The position numbers and the translations under genes are program-made. Below, piece by piece: positions 10,359 to 18,404 of a stretch of DNA of 64,000 nt. The stretch covers positions 2,790,001 through 2,854,000 of the forward strand of contig NZ_CP022436.1 of the NCBI RefSeq assembly GCF_002224285.1, in the 5' to 3' direction. This DNA is from Arthrobacter sp. YN (GTDB taxonomy: Bacteria; Actinomycetota; Actinomycetes; Actinomycetales; Micrococcaceae). How positions within the stretch are numbered: position 1 is the stretch's first letter; each line of letters opens with the position of its first letter. The notes below the pieces were generated by a model. That model saw nothing but the letters and a program-made list of their open reading frames with translations. It did no database searches and was not told the origin of the DNA.

Positions 10359-11168
10359 ATGCAGGACCCATCAACCGGCCCCCTGGCCACCCAGGCAACA
10401 TCTTCTTTCACGGAGCATCTCCAACGCTCGCGTCCCGAACTCCTCCCGTTCAATCAGTCCTTACCCGCCGGCACCGTCCCGTCCTCGCCGCACGCCACCA
10501 CGATCGTTGCTTTGACGTATCCAGGCGGCGTGCTGATGGCGGGGGATCGTCGCGCCACGATGGGCAACATCATCGCCAGCAGGCACATCGAGAAAGTCTT
10601 CCCTGCGGATGAGTACTCCGTCTTGGGTATTGCCGGAACCGCCGGCCTGGCCATCGACATCACCCGTCTTTTCCAGGTTGAACTGGAGCATTACGAGAAG
10701 ATCGAGGGCACCTTGCTCAGCCTCGTGGGCAAGGCGAACCGCCTCGGCGCCATGATCCGTGGAAACCTGCCGATGGCCATGCAGGGAATGGCGGTCATTC
10801 CGCTGTTTGCAGGGTTTGACCACGTCTCCGGCGTGGGCAGGCTGTTCTCCTACGACGTCACCGGTGGCCGCTATGAAGAGCAGGAACACCACTCGGTGGG
10901 TTCTGGTTCAGTGTTTGCCCGCGGAGCCCTGAAGAAATTGTGGAAGCCGAACCTCTCCGAGGAAGCCGCCGTTGCGGTGGCTGTTGAGGCCCTCTACGAC
11001 GCCGCCGACGACGATTCCGCCACCGGCGGGCCCGATCCCGTCCGCCAGCTGTGGCCCGTGGTCTACACCGTCAACCGCGCCGGGACGCGCCGTGTTCCGG
11101 AACGGGATTTGGCGGCCATAGCGGGCGCCATCGTCGAATCCCGCGCCATCGCTGGACGGGAGGCCTGA
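10359..11168 (+). CDS. prcB: 20S proteasome beta subunit PrcB
   Basis: This is the catalytic ring subunit of the 20S proteasome. Initiation at ATG 10359 gives 269 residues. A propeptide of about 46 residues precedes HATTIVAL; autocleavage before Thr47 would expose the N-terminal nucleophile, by analogy with mycobacterial PrcB where cleavage precedes TTIVAL. The conserved GDRRAT loop and the lysine of the HIEKVFP segment follow. The open frame extends upstream over the pup end, but the ATG lies behind a purine-rich CGAAGGAG and gives a normal propeptide. prcA begins one base after the prcB stop codon. Confidence 0.97.
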   Translation: MQDPSTGPLATQATSSFTEHLQRSRPELLPFNQSLPAGTVPSSPHATTIVALTYPGGVLMAGDRRATMGNIIASRHIEKVFPADEYSVLGIAGTAGLAIDITRLFQVELEHYEKIEGTLLSLVGKANRLGAMIRGNLPMAMQGMAVIPLFAGFDHVSGVGRLFSYDVTGGRYEEQEHHSVGSGSVFARGALKKLWKPNLSEEAAVAVAVEALYDAADDDSATGGPDPVRQLWPVVYTVNRAGTRRVPERDLAAIAGAIVESRAIAGREA

Positions 11169-11169
11169 G

Positions 11170-11877
11170 ATGACCCAGCAGTTCTACGTCTCGCCTGAGC
11201 AACTCATGAAGGACCGTGCGGACTTTGCACGGAAAGGCATCGCACGCGGGCGGTCAGTAGTGGTGATCAGCTGCGCCGACGGCATCGCGCTGATCGCAGA
11301 GAACCCCTCGCCGTCTTTGCACAAAATTGGTGAAATCTACGACAAAATCGCGTTCGCGGCGGTAGGCAAGTACAACGAGTTCGAGAGCCTCCGGCAGGCG
11401 GGTGTCCGCTATGCCGATGTCCGCGGCTATTCCTACGATCGCGAAGACGTCACCGCCCGTGGACTGGCCAGCGTGTATGCCCAGAGCCTCGGTGCCGTGT
11501 TCACGGCCGAACAGAAACCCTTCGAAGTGGAACTCGCCGTTGCCGAGGTCGGCTTGGCGCAGGAGCAGGACCACCTCTACCGGCTCACGTTTGATGGCTC
11601 CATCGCAGATGAGAACGGCTTCGTGGTCATGGGTGGACTCGCCGACCAAATTTCCGACGTCGTCAGCGGGGCTTGGGATCCTGAGCTCACCCTTGCCGGC
11701 GCCATGCGTTTGGCCCTGCGCGCCCTGTCCACGGACAAGGACGCCGATGCTCTGCCGGCCACCGCCGTCGAAGCTGCAGTGCTGTACCGCGCATCCGAAA
11801 GCCACCGCGGTTCCCGGAGGGCGTTCCGGAGGCTTTTGCCGGAGGACATGACCCGGTTGCTCACAGAGGAGGCTTGA
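11170..11877 (+). CDS. prcA: 20S proteasome alpha subunit PrcA
   Basis: PrcA forms the outer gating rings of the 20S core particle and contacts the C-terminal tail of Mpa. The 235-residue product begins [23 protein letters not shown], containing the alpha-subunit H0 and gate region. It keeps the [22 protein letters not shown] segment typical of actinobacterial alpha subunits, and has no N-terminal catalytic Thr. It starts one base after prcB and ends one base before pafA, so prcB-prcA-pafA form a tightly packed, probably coupled operon. Confidence 0.97.
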   Translation: MTQQFYVSPEQLMKDRADFARKGIARGRSVVVISCADGIALIAENPSPSLHKIGEIYDKIAFAAVGKYNEFESLRQAGVRYADVRGYSYDREDVTARGLASVYAQSLGAVFTAEQKPFEVELAVAEVGLAQEQDHLYRLTFDGSIADENGFVVMGGLADQISDVVSGAWDPELTLAGAMRLALRALSTDKDADALPATAVEAAVLYRASESHRGSRRAFRRLLPEDMTRLLTEEA

Positions 11878-11878
11878 G

Positions 11879-13243
11879 ATGGACAAGAGAATATTTGGCA
11901 TCGAAACGGAATTCGGGATCTCATATTCCAGCCCGGATTCACGGCCACTGGCTCCCGAGGAAGTAGCCCGCTACCTCTTCCGCAAGGTGGTCAGTTGGGG
12001 CCGTTCGTCCAATGTGTTCCTGACCAACGGCTCGCGGCTGTACCTGGATGTGGGTTCGCATCCGGAGTATGCCACGGCCGAGTGCGACGACCTCGCACAG
12101 TTGATCGCCCATGACAGGGCGGGTGAGCTTATCCTGGACGACCTCGTGGATGAGGCCCAGGCAAGGCTGGCGGCAGAGGGCTTCAACGGCACTGTTTACC
12201 TGTTCAAGAACAACACCGACTCCGCGGGAAACTCCTACGGCAGCCACGAGAACTACCTGATCCCGCGCCGCGGCGAATTTTCCCGCCTGGCTGAGATCCT
12301 CATCCCCTTCCTGGTGACGCGCCAGCTGATCGCCGGTGCAGGCAAGGTCCTCAAGACACCGCATGGGGCCACCTTCGCGTTCTCCCAGCGGGCGGACCAC
12401 ATCTGGGAGGGCGTGTCCTCAGCCACCACCAGGTCCCGCCCCATCATCAATACCCGCGATGAGCCCCACGCGGATGCAGAATTTTACCGCCGCCTCCATG
12501 TGATCGTCGGGGACAGCAATATGTCAGAAACCACGGCCCTGCTCAAAGTGGGAACAGTGGACCTGATCCTCCGCATGATCGAGTCGGGCGTCATCATGCG
12601 CGACATGCGGATGGAGAACCCCATCCGCAGCATCCGCGAAATCTCACATGACCTCACGGGCCGCGCCCTGGTCAGGCTTGCCAACGGCCGGCAGCTCACC
12701 GCCCTCGATATCCAGCGCGAATACCTCACCAAGGTCACTGAATTTGTCGCCACCAACGGGGCACACAACCCCCACGTACCGCTCATCCTGGACCTGTGGA
12801 AGCGCACGCTGGACGCCATCGAAAGCGGCGATACGTCTACCATTGATACCGAGGTGGACTGGGCCATCAAGAAGAAGTTGATGGACGGGTATATGCGCCG
12901 GCACGACCTCAGCCTGGACTCTCCACGAATCGCCCAACTTGACCTCACCTATCACGATATCTCGCGGCAACGCGGCATCTTCTTCCTATTGCAGGCACGG
13001 GGGGCAGCACGTCGGCTGGTCACGGAAACAGAGGTCAAGGACGCCGTGGACGCACCGCCGCAAACAACGCGGGCGAAACTGCGCGGAGACTTTGTCCGCC
13101 GGGCCCAGGAACTTGGCCGTGACTACACCGTGGATTGGGTCCACCTGAAGCTGAACGACCGCGCCCACCAGACAATTCTGTGCAAGGACCCGTTCCGGAG
13201 CGTCGACGAGCGGGTGGATGCGCTCCTGGACTCTATGAGCTGA
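11879..13243 (+). CDS. pafA: Pup ligase PafA
   Basis: PafA activates the C-terminal Glu of Pup with ATP and forms an isopeptide bond with a substrate lysine. The 454-residue protein is a Dop paralogue. It opens with [18 protein letters not shown], which carries the metal-binding GIETEFG, and contains [19 protein letters not shown], the counterpart of the same motif in Dop. The product is close to the usual family length. It is the last gene of the tightly packed proteasome set; an 80-base gap separates it from the FKBP lipoprotein gene, which suggests either a new promoter or read-through. Confidence 0.97.
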   Translation: MDKRIFGIETEFGISYSSPDSRPLAPEEVARYLFRKVVSWGRSSNVFLTNGSRLYLDVGSHPEYATAECDDLAQLIAHDRAGELILDDLVDEAQARLAAEGFNGTVYLFKNNTDSAGNSYGSHENYLIPRRGEFSRLAEILIPFLVTRQLIAGAGKVLKTPHGATFAFSQRADHIWEGVSSATTRSRPIINTRDEPHADAEFYRRLHVIVGDSNMSETTALLKVGTVDLILRMIESGVIMRDMRMENPIRSIREISHDLTGRALVRLANGRQLTALDIQREYLTKVTEFVATNGAHNPHVPLILDLWKRTLDAIESGDTSTIDTEVDWAIKKKLMDGYMRRHDLSLDSPRIAQLDLTYHDISRQRGIFFLLQARGAARRLVTETEVKDAVDAPPQTTRAKLRGDFVRRAQELGRDYTVDWVHLKLNDRAHQTILCKDPFRSVDERVDALLDSMS

Positions 13244-13323
13244 CTCCCAGCTTCACGGGCTATTCTGGATAGTGGTCTCTTCACGGGACCCAACCTGTTT
13301 GGAGGCGCTACGCGCCTTTCCGA

Positions 13324-14283
13324 GTGTCCCTTGCCCCGACGAAAGTGTCTTTTTTTGTGCGCCGACTCCTAGCAATCCTCCTGCCCGCCCTTCTGCTCAT
13401 CACCGCCTGTGGCGGGGAGAGCACGCCGGCCGCCGAGCCCACCAGCAAGTCCGTAGGCGACGTCTCCAAGCTCGACTCCGTCAAGGTAACGGACAACGGC
13501 AACGACAAAGCGCCGGGCATTGAGTTCTCCAAGCCCCTCACCGTCGCTGAGCCCACGGTTGACGTCGTCAGTGAAGGCGATGGAGCCCGCGTAAAGGCGG
13601 GGCAGACGGCCGAACTGGCCTACGTCGCCGTGGACGGCAACGATGGCAAGACCCTTGAGGACGGCTACGCGACCGGCCCCCAGCCGATCGATCTGACGGA
13701 TCAGATCAAGTCCAGCAATGAATTGATCTACAACGCCATTATCGGCGCCAAGGTCGGCAGTCACGTTGCCATCGCCGCCCCCGGCAATTCCTCGGGTGAC
13801 ACCCCTGCCGGCACGCAGCTGGTGGTCTTCAAGATTGTCTCTGCCAAGGACGCCGCTCCGGTCCTGGAGAAGCCCGAAGGTGAAACAGTGACTCCTCCGG
13901 CCGGCCTGCCCACCGTAAAGGAAGACGACAAGGGCATTCCGCAGATTTCCGTGGATGGCGTCGCTGCGCCCAAGGAACTCATCGCCCAGGACCTGATCAA
14001 GGGCTCTGGAGCTGCCGTCAAGGCCACTGACACCCTGACCGTCAACTACGTCGGTGTGAACCTCGTAGGTGGCACCAAGTTCGATTCGAGCTTCGACAGG
14101 GGAGAGCCCGCCAGTTTCCCCCTCACCGGCGTCATCAAGGGCTGGACACAGGGCCTTGAAGGCAAGACTGTTGGCTCGCGCGTGCTGCTGGTCATCCCGC
14201 AGGACCTGGCCTACGGTGAAACCGGCCAGGGTGAAGCCAAGGGCGACCTCGTATTCGTCGTCGACATTCTCGGCGTCAAGTAA
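13324..14283 (+). CDS. FKBP-type peptidyl-prolyl isomerase lipoprotein
   Basis: This predicted lipoprotein acts outside the membrane. A basic N-terminus and hydrophobic stretch lead to the lipobox LITAC, with Cys the lipidation site, followed by a Ser/Thr-rich linker. The C-terminal ~105 residues form a classical FKBP domain (VNYVGVNLVGGTKFDSS, FPLTGVIKGWTQGLEG, LVIPQDLAYGETG) that catalyses prolyl isomerisation. The central ~150 residues look like a second, degenerate FKBP-like repeat. GTG at 13324 is used; a GTG at 13357 would give a shorter signal peptide starting at the VRRLLAI segment and is equally plausible. It is transcribed with the FKBP gene that follows. Confidence 0.9.
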   Translation: MSLAPTKVSFFVRRLLAILLPALLLITACGGESTPAAEPTSKSVGDVSKLDSVKVTDNGNDKAPGIEFSKPLTVAEPTVDVVSEGDGARVKAGQTAELAYVAVDGNDGKTLEDGYATGPQPIDLTDQIKSSNELIYNAIIGAKVGSHVAIAAPGNSSGDTPAGTQLVVFKIVSAKDAAPVLEKPEGETVTPPAGLPTVKEDDKGIPQISVDGVAAPKELIAQDLIKGSGAAVKATDTLTVNYVGVNLVGGTKFDSSFDRGEPASFPLTGVIKGWTQGLEGKTVGSRVLLVIPQDLAYGETGQGEAKGDLVFVVDILGVK

Positions 14284-14369
14284 CCACCACCGAAACGTCG
14301 ACAAGACTGCCGGGCACTGGCTTAAGCTGGTTCCTGACACCAATCCGTCCCTCACACCAAGGAGCAACC

Positions 14370-14765
14370 ATGTCATTTGGTCAGCGTGACTTTGACCGCA
14401 CCAAGCCCGAAATCGACTTCCCGGAAGGCGACGTCCCCACGGACCTTGTCATCACGGACCTCATCGAGGGCACCGGCACGGAAGCCAAAGCCGGCGACAC
14501 CGTCTCCACCCACTACGTTGGCGTTGCCTGGTCCACCGGCGAGGAATTCGATGCTTCCTGGGGCCGCGGGGCTCCGCTGGACTTCCGCGTTGGCGTAGGC
14601 CAGGTCATCCAGGGCTGGGACCAGGGCCTGCTGGGCATGAAGGTCGGCGGCCGCCGTCGCCTGGAAATTCCTTCGGAGCTCGCCTACGGTTCCCGTGGCG
14701 CCGGCGGAGCCATCAAGCCCAACGAAGCCCTGATCTTTGTTGTAGACCTCGTGGCTGTCCGCTAG
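14370..14765 (+). CDS. Cytosolic FKBP-type peptidyl-prolyl cis-trans isomerase
   Basis: A compact single-domain FKBP of 131 residues without a signal peptide. The domain spans residues ~25-131 with the family segments TVSTHYVGVAWSTGEEFDAS, VIQGWDQGLLGMKVGG and LEIPSELAYGSRGAGG; the active-site aromatic and Asp positions are present. ATG 14370 follows AAGGAGCAACC, a good ribosome-binding site. It is the second FKBP in tandem between pafA and pafBC, an arrangement also seen in other Micrococcaceae. Whether these isomerases serve the proteasome is unknown. Confidence 0.93.
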   Translation: MSFGQRDFDRTKPEIDFPEGDVPTDLVITDLIEGTGTEAKAGDTVSTHYVGVAWSTGEEFDASWGRGAPLDFRVGVGQVIQGWDQGLLGMKVGGRRRLEIPSELAYGSRGAGGAIKPNEALIFVVDLVAVR

Positions 14766-14780
14766 GGCACCCCTCAGGGC

Positions 14781-14823
14781 AAGGCGCGTTACCTTTCGGT
14801 TTTACCGGTTGGTGACGCGCCTT
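14781..14823 (+). terminator. Hairpin after the FKBP gene
   Basis: Arms AAGGCGCGTTACC and GGTGACGCGCCTT pair over 13 bp with one G-T wobble, around a 17-nt loop. It begins 16 bases after the FKBP stop and ends before the pafBC start, so it could terminate or attenuate transcription of the proteasome/FKBP unit. There is only a weak T-rich tail. Confidence 0.6.
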
Positions 14824-14859
14824 GCTGCTTTCCCGCCGGACTTTAGTAACGTAGCAACC

Positions 14860-16872
14860 GTGTCCGCATCCCGCACTGAACGACTTTTGAACCTTCTCCT
14901 GGCTTTGCTCAATACCAGGGTGGGCCTTCCACGCTCTGTCCTGCGCGAGAAGGTCTACCACGATTCCGCAGAGAATGACGTTGCCTTTGGGCGCATGTTC
15001 GAGCGCGACAAAGTGGACTTGAAACAGTTTGGCTTCGAGATCGAGACACTCACGGATCCGCGCCATTTCGGCGTCGATGACCCTGCGTCAACGCGCTACC
15101 GCATCGGCAAGGACTCCAACCGGCTGCCTGATGTGAACCTCACGCCTGCAGAATGCACCGTGTTGCTTCTCGCCGCGCAGCTGTGGGAACGGGCAGCGCT
15201 TGGCTCCGCAGCAGCCAATGCCGTCCGCAAGCTGCAAGCCGCAGGAGGCTTCACGGAGGTGGACCTCCCCGCCGGGGTCCAGCCCCGGATCAAACCAGCC
15301 GGACAGGCCTTCGACGACGTCGTGGCAGCCATGCATGGCAATCATCCGGTCCGCTTCGGCTACCTCGCGGTCAGTACCGGGCGTGAAGAAGTCCGCGAGG
15401 TTGAGCCCTGGGGACTCGGCAGCCGCTTTGGCCAGTGGTATCTTGTGGGCTTTGACCGGGAGAGAGGAGCCAAGAGACTGTTCCGGCTCTCACGGATGAC
15501 TACCGCGGTAGCCGTGGTGCCAGGGAGCAGCTTCGAGCCTCCGGTCGGTTTCAATGCCAGGGCCGAACTGGACACCCTCCATGAACTGCCCGTGCAGCGG
15601 GCCACGCTCTCCGTCGACAAGGACCGCCTGCTTGCCTTGCGCAAGAGAGCCGTCGAAACAGCCCCGGTGGATTCCACCCGTGACCGCGTCATAGTGGAGT
15701 TCCGCGATCCCGAGGTACTCGCCGAAGAGCTGGCCTCATACGGCCCCCACGTCAAGGTGGACGGCCCGGCTGAACTGCGTGCCGCCGTCGTGCGCCGCCT
15801 CCAAGGTGCCCTGGACTTCGACGCCGGACCGCCCGTACCGGTGGTGTTCCCGGAGGCCGCACGGGCCCAGCGTGCCCGGAAGCGCACTTCGGAGGACCAA
15901 CTTGCCAGGATGCTGCAGTTGGTCCCGTTCCTGGTCCATCATCAGGGTCTCCATATCCAGGAAGTCGCAGACCACTTCGGCATTACCCGCAAGGCACTGA
16001 TTGATGACCTCAAGATCCTCATCTGCTCGGGACTCCCTGAGGGATATCCGGATGACCTCCTGGACATCCAGTGGGAAAACGACCACGTGTATATCTCCGA
16101 ACACCTGGACCTGAACCGCCCGGTACGCTTCAGCGAGGATGAAGCCGCTGCCTTGCTGACCGGATTGGCCATGCTGGGAGACCTTCCGGCCTTGGCGGGC
16201 GTCTCCGAAGACGAGCCCGGGAGAGCCCTGGAATCTGTCACCATCAAACTGACCGGTGCTGCAGGGCAGGCGGGACGTTTGGCAGGCGCAGTAGCCGGTC
16301 AATCCGTTGAGCCCGAGCAGTCGCAGGCGTTCGCCGTCATTACTCAGGCGATCAGGGACGGCCGCCAGCTGCACCTGAAGTATCTTTCCCGGCAGCGGGA
16401 TGAGCTGAGCGAACGTGACGTTGACCCCCTGCGGCTCTATTCGCTGGACAACACGTGGTACTTCGAGGCGTATTGCCACAGCAAGGCCGGCATCAGGAAC
16501 TTCCGCCTGGACAGGGTGGAAATCGTCGAACAGAACGGGCGCCCTGCCTCAGGGACGGCTACTGCGGAGCAGGACTTCCCTGCCCGCTTGTTTACGCCCA
16601 GCGACGACGACGTCCTGGTGGTGCTGCAACTGACCAGGCAGGGTTTGGGGCTGGCCGATGACTATTACGCGGAGCGCACGGCGCAACTGTCCGACGGCGG
16701 CCTCCTCGCCGAGGTGCGGTTCGGCACAGCGGAGTGGCTTCCCATGTTCGTTTCCCAGCACGGTGGCTCCGTCCGGATTCTGGAACCCGGGGCGCTGCGC
16801 AACCAAACCAGGGCATGGCTTAACGTGGCCGTGGAGCAGTACGACTCTCCGTCCGACCGCGCGGCTGGCTAG
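14860..16872 (+). CDS. pafBC: Fused PafB-PafC transcriptional activator (tandem WYL domains)
   Basis: PafBC activates the mycobacterial LexA-independent DNA-damage response and is encoded with the Pup-proteasome genes. In mycobacteria PafB and PafC are separate; here one 670-residue frame contains both halves in tandem, each with a winged-helix domain and a WYL domain. The N-half starts MSASRTERLLNLLLALLNTR, with a WYL-type stretch around GLGSRFGQWYLVGFDRERG. The C-half starts near ARMLQLVPFLVHHQG, with a second WYL stretch DPLRLYSLDNTWYFEAYC. The natural fusion is known from Arthrobacter aurescens, the source of the PafBC crystal structure. GTG 14860 is chosen because translation from it begins at the winged-helix start. 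Confidence 0.93.
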   Translation: MSASRTERLLNLLLALLNTRVGLPRSVLREKVYHDSAENDVAFGRMFERDKVDLKQFGFEIETLTDPRHFGVDDPASTRYRIGKDSNRLPDVNLTPAECTVLLLAAQLWERAALGSAAANAVRKLQAAGGFTEVDLPAGVQPRIKPAGQAFDDVVAAMHGNHPVRFGYLAVSTGREEVREVEPWGLGSRFGQWYLVGFDRERGAKRLFRLSRMTTAVAVVPGSSFEPPVGFNARAELDTLHELPVQRATLSVDKDRLLALRKRAVETAPVDSTRDRVIVEFRDPEVLAEELASYGPHVKVDGPAELRAAVVRRLQGALDFDAGPPVPVVFPEAARAQRARKRTSEDQLARMLQLVPFLVHHQGLHIQEVADHFGITRKALIDDLKILICSGLPEGYPDDLLDIQWENDHVYISEHLDLNRPVRFSEDEAAALLTGLAMLGDLPALAGVSEDEPGRALESVTIKLTGAAGQAGRLAGAVAGQSVEPEQSQAFAVITQAIRDGRQLHLKYLSRQRDELSERDVDPLRLYSLDNTWYFEAYCHSKAGIRNFRLDRVEIVEQNGRPASGTATAEQDFPARLFTPSDDDVLVVLQLTRQGLGLADDYYAERTAQLSDGGLLAEVRFGTAEWLPMFVSQHGGSVRILEPGALRNQTRAWLNVAVEQYDSPSDRAAG

Positions 16873-16881
16873 ACTACTCAG

Positions 16882-17232
16882 ATGCCTTGGTGGTTCTGGA
16901 TCCTGTTGTGGATCGCGCTCATAGCCCTGTCGTTGCTGCTTCACCTGACGCTGGGGTATCGCTTGTTCAGAAAATTCATGTCAACTGTTCATGAACTGGG
17001 CGACGCGGGTAAACGTTTCAGCAACCTTTCACCTGTCGCCGAAACCTCCGATGTTGAAACCTCGGAAAACCGCCCCGGGCCTGGGTCTGCAATTTTTGCC
17101 TCACCGGATCAGATGCGTCATGATTACCTGACGGCCAAAGCCTTCCGCCAGGAAGTTCGTCGCCAAAGGCGCGTCAGGCGCAAAGCAGAGCGGGGTCAAC
17201 CCCAATCCCTGCACGACATTGAATTCAGATAG
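16882..17232 (+). CDS. Small single-pass membrane protein of unknown function
   Basis: I do not recognise a named family. The 116-residue product opens with one membrane helix (WWFWILLWIALIALSLLLHL). A charged cytoplasmic tail follows, with a helix-prone segment STVHELGDAGKRFSNL and a strongly basic stretch FRQEVRRQRRVRRKAERG. It starts nine bases after pafBC and lies 36 bases before tatA, on the same strand, so it is probably part of the pafBC-tatAC transcription unit. A similar small membrane protein occurs at this place in related actinobacteria. The basic tail could contact membrane lipids or nucleic acid, but that is speculation. Confidence 0.75.
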   Translation: MPWWFWILLWIALIALSLLLHLTLGYRLFRKFMSTVHELGDAGKRFSNLSPVAETSDVETSENRPGPGSAIFASPDQMRHDYLTAKAFRQEVRRQRRVRRKAERGQPQSLHDIEFR

Positions 17233-17268
17233 ACGTAGGATGTATCCAAAAGGAAAGGACCTCCCCAC

Positions 17269-17538
17269 ATGAGGCTCGAAGGCTGGCATCTCATCATCAT
17301 CATCGTCCTGGCTCTGGTGCTCTTCGCAGCGCCGAAGCTGCCGTCCATGGCGCGCAGCATTGGGCAGTCGATGCGCATTTTCAAGTCTGAAGTCCGGGAA
17401 ATGAAGAAGGACGGTTCTTCCGAAACGAAGGACTCCCAGGACGCTTCCGACGCCGTTGAAGGCAAGGTAGTAGGCCACCCGGACGCCAAGGCCAAGAACA
17501 CCGGCGAGACTGACGTTCCGCCCTCCAACCGCGTCTAA
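17269..17538 (+). CDS. tatA: Sec-independent translocase subunit TatA
   Basis: TatA oligomerises to form the pore-like element of the twin-arginine export system, which moves folded proteins across the membrane. The 89-residue product has the standard layout: a short N-terminal membrane helix (HLIIIIVLALVLFAAPKLP), the hinge, an amphipathic helix (MARSIGQSMRIFKSEVREMKK) and a charged disordered tail. An AAGGAAAGG ribosome-binding site precedes ATG 17269. It lies five bases before tatC. Linkage of pafBC to tatA and tatC is also seen in mycobacteria. Confidence 0.95.
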   Translation: MRLEGWHLIIIIVLALVLFAAPKLPSMARSIGQSMRIFKSEVREMKKDGSSETKDSQDASDAVEGKVVGHPDAKAKNTGETDVPPSNRV

Positions 17539-17543
17539 AGAGA

Positions 17544-18380
17544 GTGGTGGAAACGAAGGGGCGCAAGGCCAACCCCGAAGCCCGGATGGCGCTCCTTGAC
17601 CACCTCAAGGAGCTGAAGAACCGGCTCTTCAAGGCTGCAATCGGCATCATCCTGGGCACCGTGGTGGGCTTCATCGTCTACCAGCCGCTTCTGGAGGCCC
17701 TGATCAAACCGATCAAGGACCTCAACGAGAAGGAGGGGCGCGCCGCTACCCTGAACTTTGATGGAGTGGCCAGCTCGTTTGACCTCATGGTGCAGGTCTC
17801 GGTCTTCCTCGGCGTGCTCCTCGCCTGCCCGGTGTGGATCTACCAGCTCTGGGCCTTCATTGTGCCTGGGCTGCACAAGAAGGAACGGCGCCTGGCGTTG
17901 GCCTTCGTGGCGGCGGCCGTGCCCCTGTTCGTGGGCGGTGTTCTCCTTGCCTGGCTGGTGCTCCCCAATGCAGTCAGGGTGTTGACAGACTTCACCCCGT
18001 CGGGTGCCTCCAACTTCATCACCGCCCAGGTGTACCTGGCGTTTGTCCTGAGGCTCCTGCTGGCGTTCGGCATCGCCTTCCTGGTTCCCGTGGTGCTGGT
18101 TGGGCTGAACCTCGCCGGGATCGTCAAGGGCAAACAACTCATTAAGAGTTGGCGCATTACCATCTTCCTGGTCTGCTTGTTCGCTGCAATGGCCGCTCCC
18201 GGTGCTGACGCCATGAGCATGTTCTACCTGGCCGCGCCCATGCTGCTCCTGTTCTTTGCGGCCATCGGAGTCTGCGTCCTTAACGACCGTCGCCGTGAGC
18301 GTCGTGCCATCAAGAAGGCAGCTGAGACTGAAGCCACGGCAGACATCGCCACCCCGGCAACGGATCTGGAGAATCTCTAG
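17544..18380 (+). CDS. tatC: Sec-independent translocase subunit TatC
   Basis: TatC is the polytopic receptor of the Tat system that binds twin-arginine signal peptides. The 278-residue protein shows six membrane segments and the family landmarks ALLDHLKELKNRLFKAA near the N-terminus, where the conserved Glu recognises the signal peptide. It also has VYLAFVLRLLLAFGIAFLVPVV in the periplasmic-cap and fourth-helix region. The start is GTG at 17544, preceded by AAAGAGAG. It ends in an Ala/Thr-rich cytoplasmic tail. It probably shares a transcript with tatA. Confidence 0.96.
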   Translation: MVETKGRKANPEARMALLDHLKELKNRLFKAAIGIILGTVVGFIVYQPLLEALIKPIKDLNEKEGRAATLNFDGVASSFDLMVQVSVFLGVLLACPVWIYQLWAFIVPGLHKKERRLALAFVAAAVPLFVGGVLLAWLVLPNAVRVLTDFTPSGASNFITAQVYLAFVLRLLLAFGIAFLVPVVLVGLNLAGIVKGKQLIKSWRITIFLVCLFAAMAAPGADAMSMFYLAAPMLLLFFAAIGVCVLNDRRRERRAIKKAAETEATADIATPATDLENL

Positions 18381-18404
18381 ACCGTGGGCCACTAGGCTTG
18401 ATGC

